A DNA stretch of 64,000 nucleotides from Candidatus Eiseniibacteriota bacterium. GTDB taxonomy: Bacteria > Eisenbacteria > RBG-16-71-46. Under the pieces are notes generated by a model that was not told where the DNA came from, made no database searches, and was given only the letters and a program-made list of their open reading frames with translations. The DNA lies in the NCBI GenBank assembly GCA_016215625.1, contig JACRIW010000090.1, forward strand, positions 40,567 through 104,566, given 5' to 3'. Positions 56,179 through 64,000 of this stretch are shown piece by piece. The position numbers were made by a program, and so were the translations under genes. How positions within the stretch are numbered: the first letter of the stretch is position 1; each line of letters opens with the position of its first letter.

Positions 56179-58116
56179 ATGTCCGCAGACGTCACGCAGC
56201 AGCAGATCGATCAGCTTCTTCGCCTCGAAGTCGGAGACGACGTGTGGCAGGTGCGCGTCCTGCGACTCGCCGACTGGCTCGAGCTTCGCCCCGAGGATCG
56301 CGAGCGCTCGCTGCAGTTCATCGCGCGCTCGTCCGAGACGGGCCGCCTGGGATTGAGCGCGTTGTCGGACGCCGCGCTCACGCCGGCGGGCGGGGCGTTC
56401 GAGGCGCTCCTCTCGCTCGCTCGCTCGATCCCCGGAGCGCGCCGCCCGGTGTGCGTCGAGGCGGAGGACGAAGCCCTTTTCGCGGCACTCGGGCCCGCCC
56501 TCGACGAATGCGGTATCGCCTGCCGGCTCGAACCACACCTGAGCGACCTCGACGAACCCGTGGACGAGATGCGCGAAGAGCTCACGGGCCGATTCGTGAA
56601 CGATCCTCTCTACCGGACGATCTCGAGCGAGCGCCTGCGCAGCTTCGCCGACGCGGTGGCGTTGTTTCACGAGCGCCGACCCTGGAGCTGGCTCGGTCCG
56701 CTCGACATCGTGCAGGTGGAGTCCCCCACAGCCAAGGACCTGCCCGCGTGGTTCACGGTCAACGGGGGCGCCGGCGAGCACTTCGGTCTCGCCATGCTGT
56801 TCGATCGCAGGACGCTCGAAAGACTCTTCGAGGCGGAGGGCATGACCGACGAGCAGATGGATCGGCTGCATTTCTGGTCGGTGGGCAGCGACGAGCCTCG
56901 CGCCCTCTCGATCGCGGATGCGCGCCGCTGGCGGGAGGAATCGCTGCCGGTCGTGACGGACGGTGAGATTCCGTTCGCCGCGGAACAGAGGCCCGGTGCG
57001 GACTTCGCAGCGCTCACGGAGAAACAGCTCGCCTATGCCGAAGCCGTCCTGCGCGCGGTGTCGCTGTCCACGGAAGACGAAGTGGATGCGGGCCGCTGGG
57101 AGCGCGCGGTCGAAGCTGCGGGTGAGCCCGTGCTCGTGCGTCTCGCGATGCCCGTGCTGCTGGAGCACGACGCTTCGCCGCGCGGCATCGGCGGCGTGGC
57201 GCCACGGGGAAGCGCGCTCCGCACGGAGGTCATCATGCGCGACATCGCCGCGCTCATGGCCGAGCAGCATTTCGAGTCGCCCGAGGAGGCGCAGGCCTTC
57301 ATCCAGAAGGAGCTGATCGGCAAGCGAGTCGAACATCGTGCGCCGTCCACTCCCGCGGAGATCGCTCAGGATCTCGCGTACGAGGCGTACGAGTATGAGG
57401 ACCGCCGCCGCATCCGTCTCGCGCGGCGGGCGCTGGAGGCGTGGCCGGATTGCGCCGACGCGTATTTGATCCTGGCGGAGGACGCGGGTGAGCCCGAACG
57501 CGCCTTCGAGTTCTTCACGAAGGCCGTCGAGGCGGGCGAGCGCGCGATCGGCAAGCGCCACTTCGAGAAGTACCGCGGACATTTCTGGGGTGTACTCGAG
57601 ACGCGGCCCTACATGCGAGCCCGCTTGGCGCTCGCGGATTTTCTCGAGGCGGAAGGTCGGCTCGAAGAGGCGGTCGGCCACTACCACGAGATGCTCGAGC
57701 TGTGTCCGGGTGACAACCTCGGCGTACGCCACCGGATCCTGCCGCTTTTGCTCGAGGCAAAACAGTTCTCCCGGGCACGAGAGGTGTACACCGAGTTCGA
57801 GGACGACATCGGCGCCGGGACTCGCTGGGCGCACGCGTTGCTCGAGTTCGCCGAACACGGCGACTCGGAAGCGGCACGCGCGGCGCTGGCTGCGGCGAAG
57901 CGCGCGAATCCCGGCGTGCTCAAGTACCTCACCGGAACGTCCGAGCTGCCGGACCTCTTGCCGGACTCCTGGGTGGCCGGGCGCGACAGCGAAGCGCAGG
58001 TCGTCTCCGACCGCCTGATCGACGCGTTCGACGGTGTTGCCGGCGCCGTCGAGTGGTTGAAACAGGAACGGAAACAGGCGAAGAAGGCGGGCAAGGCGAA
58101 GCGCCGCAAGCACTGA
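56179..58116 (+). CDS. TPR / ST7-like protein, unknown
   Basis: This 645-residue cytoplasmic protein has an N-terminal part (1-370) that is not recognised. Residues about 390-560 hold TPR-like helices and a segment KRHFEKYRGHFWGVLETRPYMRARLALADFL that strongly resembles the ST7 family and pRiA4b ORF-3-like proteins. The C-terminus is basic (KQAKKAGKAKRRKH). It may act as a scaffold; no enzyme motif is visible. Divergent from the MFS gene, and followed by a 9-bp hairpin and a promoter-like pair before the GreA fusion gene. Confidence 0.66.
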   Translation: MSADVTQQQIDQLLRLEVGDDVWQVRVLRLADWLELRPEDRERSLQFIARSSETGRLGLSALSDAALTPAGGAFEALLSLARSIPGARRPVCVEAEDEALFAALGPALDECGIACRLEPHLSDLDEPVDEMREELTGRFVNDPLYRTISSERLRSFADAVALFHERRPWSWLGPLDIVQVESPTAKDLPAWFTVNGGAGEHFGLAMLFDRRTLERLFEAEGMTDEQMDRLHFWSVGSDEPRALSIADARRWREESLPVVTDGEIPFAAEQRPGADFAALTEKQLAYAEAVLRAVSLSTEDEVDAGRWERAVEAAGEPVLVRLAMPVLLEHDASPRGIGGVAPRGSALRTEVIMRDIAALMAEQHFESPEEAQAFIQKELIGKRVEHRAPSTPAEIAQDLAYEAYEYEDRRRIRLARRALEAWPDCADAYLILAEDAGEPERAFEFFTKAVEAGERAIGKRHFEKYRGHFWGVLETRPYMRARLALADFLEAEGRLEEAVGHYHEMLELCPGDNLGVRHRILPLLLEAKQFSRAREVYTEFEDDIGAGTRWAHALLEFAEHGDSEAARAALAAAKRANPGVLKYLTGTSELPDLLPDSWVAGRDSEAQVVSDRLIDAFDGVAGAVEWLKQERKQAKKAGKAKRRKH

Positions 58117-58164
58117 ACGCGCGTCGCGCCCGGCTGGAAGCGCCCGAGCGGCCGGTGGGGCATT

Positions 58165-58187
58165 GCGCCCGCGTCAATCGCGGGCGC
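58165..58187 (+). terminator. 9-bp hairpin after the TPR/ST7-like gene
   Basis: GCGCCCGCG (58165-58173), loop TCAAT and CGCGGGCGC (58179-58187) form a perfect stem without a T-tract. It lies about 48 bp after the stop. Confidence 0.55.
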
Positions 58188-58203
58188 GATCGCCCTCGTC
58201 GGC

Positions 58204-58232
58204 TTGCGCGAAGTGCGCTCGTGGGCCATATT
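58204..58232 (+). promoter_or_regulatory. putative promoter of the GreA fusion gene
   Basis: TTGCGC (58204-58209), a 17-bp spacer and CATATT (58227-58232) lie 47 bp before the start codon. Confidence 0.42.
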
Positions 58233-58278
58233 CACCGCCCCTTTTCCGAGCCACCTCACTTGCAGCCTACGAGGGACC

Positions 58279-60987
58279 ATGCCCGTTCGCGACGCCCTCC
58301 CCGACGTACTCCGCGGAGAACTCGGCGCCGATCTCACGCCCGACTCCCGCGCGCAGCTCGAAGCCCTCGCGCACGACGCGCAGACCGAGAAGAAGCTCGG
58401 TCCCGTACGAGACGAACTCGGCAATCGTCTGAAGCAACCCGACGCCGCCTGGAGCGTGTACTACCTCCTCTCCGCGGTGTGCGCGCTGAACGGTGAAGTC
58501 GAACGCGCGCAGCAGACGCTGCTGCAGCTCGGCGAGAAGCTGATCGCCAAGAAGAAGTGGGAGCCGCTCGCCGCCTGTGCCGAACGCTCCCTCGCCCTCT
58601 CGCAGACGCACGCCGCGGCGCGACTCCTCGTGCAGGCGCACGAAGGACTGGGCAAGGACCCCGATCGCATCGACGCGCTCTCGCGTGCATGGGCGATCAA
58701 CCCCGACGACCTCGAGCTGGCGCTGCTGCTCGCGAAGCGTCTCGGGGAGGCGAAGCAGGACGACGACCGCCGCGCGCTGCTCGCCGAGCTGGCGCCGCGC
58801 TTCGCCGCCGAGGGCCGCTGGCCGGCGCTCGAAGAGGCCGCGCTCGAGTTCGTGGAGCACGAGGACTGGGACGGGCTTTCGCAGCTCGCCGCCGTGCTGC
58901 CGGTCGTGGCGACGCAGGACGCGTTCAAGGAAGCGCGGCAGCTGGCGGACATCACCGCGTCGGGTCTCGCCAAGGGCGGCCGCGCCGGTGAGGCGCTCGA
59001 ACCGCTGCGCAAGGTGATCGCCACGGCGATCGCCACCAAGGGTGAGGACGCGGCGGAGCCGTTCCGCGCCGCGATCACCGCGGCCCTGCGCCAGGGGCCC
59101 GGCGCGACCGTGCCGAATCTCGACGATGCCGTAGCGCAGAGTGGGCTGGAAGACGAAGGGACGCCGTTGACGAAGGCCATCGAAGCATTCGATTCCATCT
59201 CGGCCCTCGCGCCGGGACGCGGCGTGCTGCACGACGGCTTCGGCGCCGGACGGATCGTCTCGAACGACACGACCACGGTCGTGATCGACTTCGCCAAGGG
59301 CAAGGGGCACAAGATGCCCTACGCCGCGGCGCACCGGACGCTCACGCCGGTCGCGGAAGACGACCTGCGCCTGCTCAAGTTCACCAACCCCGCCGAAGTG
59401 AAGCGCCTCATGACCGAGGAGCAGGCCACGATGGTGGTCCGCGCGCTCAAGATCCTCGGCGGCTCGGCGGACGCGAACAAGCTCAAGGTGTTCCTCGTCG
59501 GCTCCGACCTCGTGCCGGCCAAGGAGTGGACGCCGTTCTGGCGCAAGGCCCGCGCCGCCGCGGAGAAGGATCCGCGCATCGATCACGCGCGCGCGTTCGA
59601 GCAGTTCTACCAGCTCGCGCCCGAGGGCGCGGCCGTCGCGGTGAGCGCGGACAAGACGCCGCTGCCGCCGTACGAAGTGCGCAAGCCGGCCCGCTACAAC
59701 CTCGGCGTGATCAAGAAGTTCCTCGCGCAGCACCCGAAGGCCGAGGAGCCGCTCAAGGGCCGTTTCGGCCGCTTCATCCAGAACACGCTCTTCGACGACG
59801 AGGGCGAGCGCGCCGACCGCGCGCGCGCCGGGCTGTACTTCGCGCGCTGGTATCCCGAGCGCGAGGGCGAGTGGATGCAGACGCTGCGACTCCTGTGGGA
59901 GCGCGGCCTCGGGATCTCCGACCTGTCGACCGAGGACGAGCAGCTCGCGCTGCTCGACGCCTCGCGCAAGGCCGGCGTCGAAGCGGAAGGCATCCTGTCG
60001 GCACTCGACTCGCGCTTCCAGGCGGTGCGCGACGAAGCCGAGAAGGACCGCGCCCAGCTCGACGACAAGGGCCGCGAGAAGCTGCGCCGCGCGCTGCTCG
60101 AGCGCCCGATCGAATACTCGGCGGCCGTCGTCCGCCTGATCGAGGAAGCGTTCGAGGTCAACACGTCGCCGGAAGACGCGTGGTACCTGTTCTTCGCCGC
60201 GCTGCGGCTGATCGAGGACAAGCCCAAGCCGTCCGTCGCCGAGAAGATCCTGCGCTGGCTCGAGCGCGGCGGTGAGTTCGAGCGCATGCTCGACCTCGTC
60301 CCGCACACCGAGGAGATGCGCCTGAAGATCCGCGTGCTGCTGCGGCAGTGGCGCTCGTCCGACCGGCTCCTGTTCCCCGCGCTCGACGCGGTGGAGCGCG
60401 TGGGCATGCCGGAAGAGAAGGACTGGGTGCTCGAGCACCGGAAGCGCCGCGCGGACAAGCTGTTCAGCCAGGTCGGCGAGCAGGTCGAGGATTTCGACGT
60501 GCCCGTCATGACCCGCGTGACGTGGGCGCGGCTGAAGGAAGAACTCGCCCAGGTCGAGCGCGACCTCAAGACGGTGATTCCGCAGACCATCCAGCGCGCC
60601 CGGGAGCTGGGCGACCTTCGCGAGAACGCCGAGTACCACTCGGCGAAGCTCAAGCAGGCGAACGCGCAGAAGCAGGCGGCCTCGCTGTCGCGCCGCATCA
60701 CGCGCGCGCGCTTCGTCGAGGACGCCGACTATCGCGACGGCGTCGTCGGGCTGGGCACCGAAGTCTCGATCACGAGCGGCTCGGAGTCGCGCACGTACTG
60801 GATCCTCGGTGACGGCGAACAGCATCTCGGCGACACCGTGATCTCGTTCCAGGCGCCGATCGGCAAGGCGCTCGTCGGCCACAAGGTCGGCGAGGACGTT
60901 GCGATCGGCGACGGCAAGACGTGGCGCGTGCAGGGCGTGGCGCGCAAGCTTCCGCCCGCCGTGGAAGGCGCGACGCCGAACGCGTGA
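58279..60987 (+). CDS. long GreA-type transcript cleavage factor fusion
   Basis: In this 902-residue protein the last about 160 residues are a GreA/GreB factor. The coiled-coil tip is ELGDLRENAEYH, keeping the catalytic acidic pair (Asp779 and Glu782), and it is followed by the globular FKBP-like C-terminus. Residues 1-300 are helical repeats, and around 315-360 a beta-rich Tudor/CarD-like segment (GVLHDGFGAGRIVSNDTTTVVIDFAKGKG) is inserted; helical sequence then continues to 770. Similar giant GreA proteins are known in Chlamydia and some spirochaetes. It should rescue backtracked RNA polymerase; the N-terminal part likely adds contacts. GAGGG precedes Met 58279. A strong terminator follows. 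Confidence 0.85.
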   Translation: MPVRDALPDVLRGELGADLTPDSRAQLEALAHDAQTEKKLGPVRDELGNRLKQPDAAWSVYYLLSAVCALNGEVERAQQTLLQLGEKLIAKKKWEPLAACAERSLALSQTHAAARLLVQAHEGLGKDPDRIDALSRAWAINPDDLELALLLAKRLGEAKQDDDRRALLAELAPRFAAEGRWPALEEAALEFVEHEDWDGLSQLAAVLPVVATQDAFKEARQLADITASGLAKGGRAGEALEPLRKVIATAIATKGEDAAEPFRAAITAALRQGPGATVPNLDDAVAQSGLEDEGTPLTKAIEAFDSISALAPGRGVLHDGFGAGRIVSNDTTTVVIDFAKGKGHKMPYAAAHRTLTPVAEDDLRLLKFTNPAEVKRLMTEEQATMVVRALKILGGSADANKLKVFLVGSDLVPAKEWTPFWRKARAAAEKDPRIDHARAFEQFYQLAPEGAAVAVSADKTPLPPYEVRKPARYNLGVIKKFLAQHPKAEEPLKGRFGRFIQNTLFDDEGERADRARAGLYFARWYPEREGEWMQTLRLLWERGLGISDLSTEDEQLALLDASRKAGVEAEGILSALDSRFQAVRDEAEKDRAQLDDKGREKLRRALLERPIEYSAAVVRLIEEAFEVNTSPEDAWYLFFAALRLIEDKPKPSVAEKILRWLERGGEFERMLDLVPHTEEMRLKIRVLLRQWRSSDRLLFPALDAVERVGMPEEKDWVLEHRKRRADKLFSQVGEQVEDFDVPVMTRVTWARLKEELAQVERDLKTVIPQTIQRARELGDLRENAEYHSAKLKQANAQKQAASLSRRITRARFVEDADYRDGVVGLGTEVSITSGSESRTYWILGDGEQHLGDTVISFQAPIGKALVGHKVGEDVAIGDGKTWRVQGVARKLPPAVEGATPNA

Positions 60988-61011
60988 GCACACGAGGCAA
61001 GTGATTTCTGG

Positions 61012-61050
61012 TCGCGCCGCGCGAAAAGGTCCTTCGCGCGGCGCGATTCT
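61012..61050 (+). terminator. strong intrinsic terminator after the GreA fusion
   Basis: A 14-bp perfect stem (TCGCGCCGCGCGAA at 61012-61025, TTCGCGCGGCGCGA at 61033-61046) with a 7-nt loop is followed by TTCT. Confidence 0.85.
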
Positions 61051-61245
61051 GTCGCGGGCGCACGGCGCCGACGCGCGCCGCGAATCGCGCGACCACCGCG
61101 TCGCGACACGCCCGAAGCGCGCACGACACGCGACGATGTTGCCTGCGCGCGAACTTTTCGCGTTGGCACGACGCGCGCTTGAGCGGCGAGTCGCGTCACG
61201 CGCGAATAGGCACGGCGAAATCTTGCGCGAACGCCCAAGAATCGC

Positions 61246-61274
61246 TTGCGCGATGTCGTGCGCGCGCCTATGTT
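61246..61274 (+). promoter_or_regulatory. promoter-like pair in the gene-free stretch
   Basis: TTGCGC (61246-61251), a 17-bp spacer and TATGTT (61269-61274) form the pair. It would start a transcript near 61281, about 285 nt before the B3/B4 gene. Confidence 0.4.
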
Positions 61275-61565
61275 GCGACTGCGTTTTTCGCGAGTTGCGC
61301 CCCGACGACGAGCAGCACGCGCAACAGCACGCCGGTCTGATTCGAGCGCGAGAACATCCGCGAACGTCACCAGACGACTGGTTCCGGCGGGCGGCGATGA
61401 CATGAGTTTTGGCCGCATTGCCTGGCGCGACGTCCGCGTCGCCGCCGGCCTGTGGTCGGAAAGGGAATTCCCGCCGCCCGCTTCTTTCGCGGCACCGAGT
61501 CGCCGGTGCCCGAGTCCGTTCTTCTCCGCAGCGCTCGTTCCTTCGCGGACGGAGGACCTTCATCC

Positions 61566-62249
61566 ATGACACTCACCGGATCGCAGGGCCTGTCGTTCGA
61601 GGTGGACGACTCGCTGCGCGGCATCATGACGTTCGGCTGGCTCGAGGCCGACGGCGTGTCGCACGCGACCCTGCCGGCGGAGTTCGCGGCCGAGCGCGAC
61701 GCGATCGCGGCGAAGCTGCTCGAGCGCTACGGCTCGCGCTCCGTGCTCGACATTCCGGGCGTCGCCGAAGCGCGCGCGATGTTCCATCGCCTCGGCGTGG
61801 ATCCCACGAAGACGCGGCCGTCGAGCGAAGCGCTGCTGCGCCGCGCGCTGCAGGCGAAGCCGCTGCCCGAGATCGACGCGGTCGTGGACGTGTGCAATCT
61901 CGCGTCGCTCGAGCACCAGTTCCCGCTCGGGCTCTACGACCGCGCGTTCGTCACCGGCGGCGTGTTCGCGCGCGTGGGGCGCGAAGGCGAGGGCTACGAC
62001 GGCATCCGCAAGTCGCGCGTGAATCTCTCCGGCCGACCGCTGCTCGCGGACGACGGCGGGGCATTCGGCGCACCGACGTCGGATTCCGCACGCACCCAGG
62101 TCACGGAACGCACGAGCGCGCTCCTGCTCGTGGTATTTGGCCCAGCCGACCGTTCCGGAGAGCAACTGTCGGGCATGCTGGCCCGCACGGCCGAGCTCCT
62201 GACGAAGTATTGCGGAGCCACGATCCGCATCGTCCGCACGATCCAGTAG
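61566..62249 (+). CDS. B3/B4 domain protein (tRNA-synthetase beta-chain-like)
   Basis: This 227-residue protein matches the stand-alone B3/B4 fold of phenylalanyl-tRNA synthetase beta chains. Recognisable blocks are MFHRLGVDPTKTRPSSEALLRRAL and AVVDVCNLASLEHQFPLGLYD, which are conserved in YwnC-like proteins. The known fold binds tRNA or amino acids in editing contexts; free-standing members are not well characterised. Met 61566 is preceded by ACGGAGG, and the upstream in-frame Met gives a non-conserved stretch. Confidence 0.8.
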   Translation: MTLTGSQGLSFEVDDSLRGIMTFGWLEADGVSHATLPAEFAAERDAIAAKLLERYGSRSVLDIPGVAEARAMFHRLGVDPTKTRPSSEALLRRALQAKPLPEIDAVVDVCNLASLEHQFPLGLYDRAFVTGGVFARVGREGEGYDGIRKSRVNLSGRPLLADDGGAFGAPTSDSARTQVTERTSALLLVVFGPADRSGEQLSGMLARTAELLTKYCGATIRIVRTIQ

Positions 62250-62376
62250 CCGTGGGGCGCAAGTCCCGCCCTTGCGGTGCCGACAACGACGTGCGTAACG
62301 TGGCGGCTCCCCCGTGCCGCCAACCCCCGGTGCCCAGTGAGACGAACCGGGCCCCACACTCGATGGAGGGAATCCC

Positions 62377-62913
62377 ATGAGAAGGTTGATCGCCTTGACC
62401 CTCGTCGCGCTCGGCCTGTCGGCGGGTGTCGCCCACGCCCGTGGCGTCGGCATCGGCGCCTTCGCCGGCATGAGCGCGCCGGTGCTGCAGGAAGACGTGG
62501 CCAAGGGCAACATGTTCGGGATCCGCGTCCCGGTGAACCTGGTGCCGCTGTTCACGGTCGAGCCCTACTACGCCAGCGCCGCGCTCGGCGAAGCGACGGA
62601 AACGGTCGCGGGCGTCGACTACACGCGCGAAGGCTTCGACGAGAAGGCCTACGGCGTGAACGCCTTGCTCACGATGGGCGGCCCGGTGCAGTTCTACCCG
62701 TTCGCCGGCGTCGGCCAGACGTCGCTCAAGCGCACGGGCTTCGACGACAGCTTCACCACGTTCAACTTCGGCCTGGGCCTCGGCATCTCGCCGGCGCCCA
62801 AGTTCACGCTCCACCTGCGCGGCGAACTCCAGACCGTCGTGGACGGCGAGGCTTCGCGCAAGTTCGGCAACGTCACCGTCGGCGCTTCCTACGCGCTGTT
62901 CAGCATGCCCTGA
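62377..62913 (+). CDS. small outer-membrane beta-barrel protein
   Basis: This 178-residue protein has a signal peptide (LIALTLVALGLSAGVAHA) and strands typical of an OmpA/OprF-like small barrel (GVGIGAFAGMSAPVL, LFTVEPYYASAAL, AYGVNALLTMGG, FNFGLGLGIS, FGNVTVGASYALFSMP). The family is not recognised. Its stop is 14 bp before the downstream lipoprotein gene, so the two are co-transcribed. Confidence 0.68.
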   Translation: MRRLIALTLVALGLSAGVAHARGVGIGAFAGMSAPVLQEDVAKGNMFGIRVPVNLVPLFTVEPYYASAALGEATETVAGVDYTREGFDEKAYGVNALLTMGGPVQFYPFAGVGQTSLKRTGFDDSFTTFNFGLGLGISPAPKFTLHLRGELQTVVDGEASRKFGNVTVGASYALFSMP

Positions 62914-62927
62914 AGGGAGGCGCAACC

Positions 62928-63485
62928 ATGATCAAGAATCTTCGTCTCTGGCTTCCCGTCACGATGCTCGCCGCGTTGATCGCGTCGGGCTGCATGCTGG
63001 TCTCGGGCCAGTTCATCGTGCCGTTCAAGTTCATCGACGTGGGCGCGGACCCGGTCACCGTCGACAGCGCGACGTCGCTGAGCGGCGTGGCCGTGGACCT
63101 GAACACGATCGACGTCTACAACGACCACAAGTCGGACCTGAAGGACGTGGTGGACCTGGCGCTGCTGGGCAACCTCACGAACCTCGACTCGGGCGCCGGT
63201 CTCACCGTCGAAGTCTGGATGGTGCGGACCCCCGGCACGATGCTCACCACCGACACGGCCGTTCGCGCGGCCGGCGTCAAGGTGTGGGGCCCGGTCACGG
63301 TCGCCGCGAGCGGCTCGAAGAACATCGGCTGGGACGAATCCGCCGCGCTGTTCACGGGCCGCAAGGCCCTGATCGACGAGATCAAGGGTGACGGCCGGTT
63401 CGACCTGTACGCGCTCGGCAACAACGGCTACCACTTCCGCATCACGAAGGGCATCCTCATGACGGTGATTTCCGCCGGCAAGTAA
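62928..63485 (+). CDS. lipoprotein of unknown function
   Basis: This 185-residue protein has a lipobox LIASGC at about residues 17-22 after a hydrophobic segment (LWLPVTMLAALIASGC), so it is lipid-anchored. The mature part is beta-rich (VTVDSATSLSGVAVDLNTIDVY ... GITGGRFDLYALGN-like) with no recognised domain. GGGAGG precedes ATG 62928. It lies right after the barrel gene, so the pair may form an outer-membrane complex (inferred). Confidence 0.66.
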   Translation: MIKNLRLWLPVTMLAALIASGCMLVSGQFIVPFKFIDVGADPVTVDSATSLSGVAVDLNTIDVYNDHKSDLKDVVDLALLGNLTNLDSGAGLTVEVWMVRTPGTMLTTDTAVRAAGVKVWGPVTVAASGSKNIGWDESAALFTGRKALIDEIKGDGRFDLYALGNNGYHFRITKGILMTVISAGK

Positions 63486-63514
63486 CGCCCTTCGAGCGAC
63501 ACGGGAACACGAAC

Positions 63515-63540
63515 GCCGGGGCCCTCACGAGCCCCGGCGA
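63515..63540. terminator. bidirectional hairpin terminator
   Basis: CGCCGGGGC (63515-63523) and GCCCCGGCG (63532-63540) form a 9-bp stem with CGAA/TTCG flanks, between the lipoprotein gene and the convergent RND gene. Confidence 0.75.
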
Positions 63541-63561
63541 TTCGTTTGGTGTCAGGATGCC

Positions 63562-63999
<438 letters not shown>

Positions 64000-64000
64000 G

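Larger units (their letters stand above)
60988..61565. other. 578-bp gene-free stretch
   Basis: The left end is the GreA terminator. The rest (61050-61400) is rich in GCGCGA/TCGCGC words, with five GCGCGA cores between 61085 and 61255, and holds an AT-richer promoter-like pair and the CGCGAA-CTT-TTCGCG mini-hairpin (61148-61162). The predicted leader to the next gene is about 285 nt. No open frame looks coding. Confidence 0.55.

Noticed and set aside
56011..58113. Minus-strand frame extending the MFS gene over the TPR/ST7-like gene
   Set aside because: The conserved MFS sequence begins at Met 56010. The rest is the antisense of a convincing gene.

Overview
The window is a GC-rich (roughly 70% by eye), densely packed chromosomal segment from a Gram-negative-type bacterium. 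Outer-membrane barrels, a lipoprotein, an RND pump, a TonB-C protein and many signal peptides indicate a double membrane. A GWxTD-domain protein, a FlgD/T9SS-like C-terminal Ig domain on a secreted glycosidase, a Ser/Thr kinase joined to a WD40/TolB-like propeller, a secreted CHAT-TPR protein and a very long GreA fusion together suggest a lineage such as Candidatus Eisenbacteria or a neighbour (Gemmatimonadota/FCB-like). This placement is an inference. I saw no rRNA, tRNA, CRISPR array, prophage or insertion sequence.

Layout. 0-8 kb: CorA tail, tandem carbohydrate-binding-like protein, phosphoesterase, thioredoxin-like protein, DnaQ-like exonuclease, peroxiredoxin, a degenerate NtrC-type regulator, DUF2461 protein and a membrane-anchored OB-like protein. 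8-11 kb: groES-groEL with an unusual upstream palindrome, then a lone PAS protein. 11-21.5 kb: GWxTD protein, gcvP, chalcone-isomerase-like protein, pgi, a barrel-like protein, a small Cys-rich protein and two overlapping dienelactone-hydrolase genes. 21.6-30.5 kb: YgjV-GNAT-like protein, CHAT-TPR protein, large metzincin-type protease, MOP/ANK-like membrane protein and a four-helix membrane protein. 30.5-35.6 kb: HNH endonuclease, GrpB, argJ, efp, a small glycine-zipper protein and an HD hydrolase. This stretch is studded with short perfect hairpins. 35.7-41.1 kb: a metal-uptake operon (His/Cys-rich protein, outer-membrane protein, ZnuA- and ZnuB-like proteins, no ATPase) followed by a KefB-type antiporter. 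41.4-50.3 kb: orphan ClpX-like ATPase, kinase-propeller, M14 peptidase and GH51-like glycosidase. 50.5-56 kb: Rho with an Arg/Gly/Asn-rich head in place of its RNA-binding OB domain, DUF4412-like protein, cobalamin adenosyltransferase, TonB-C protein and MFS transporter. 56-64 kb: TPR/ST7-like protein, giant GreA fusion, a 0.58-kb gene-free stretch, B3/B4 protein, a barrel protein, a lipoprotein and the end of an RND pump.

The genes are mostly housekeeping and envelope functions in short operons closed by strong GC-rich hairpin terminators, several of them shared by convergent genes. The observations most worth following are the Rho without its cold-shock-type domain, the NtrC-like protein that has lost its phosphoacceptor, Walker and GAFTGA residues, the ClpX-like ATPase with a private C-terminal extension, the nested palindrome upstream of groES instead of CIRCE, and the family of 3-4-nt-loop hairpins and (GGCGCCGCA)n units that recurs in genes in different reading frames and between genes.
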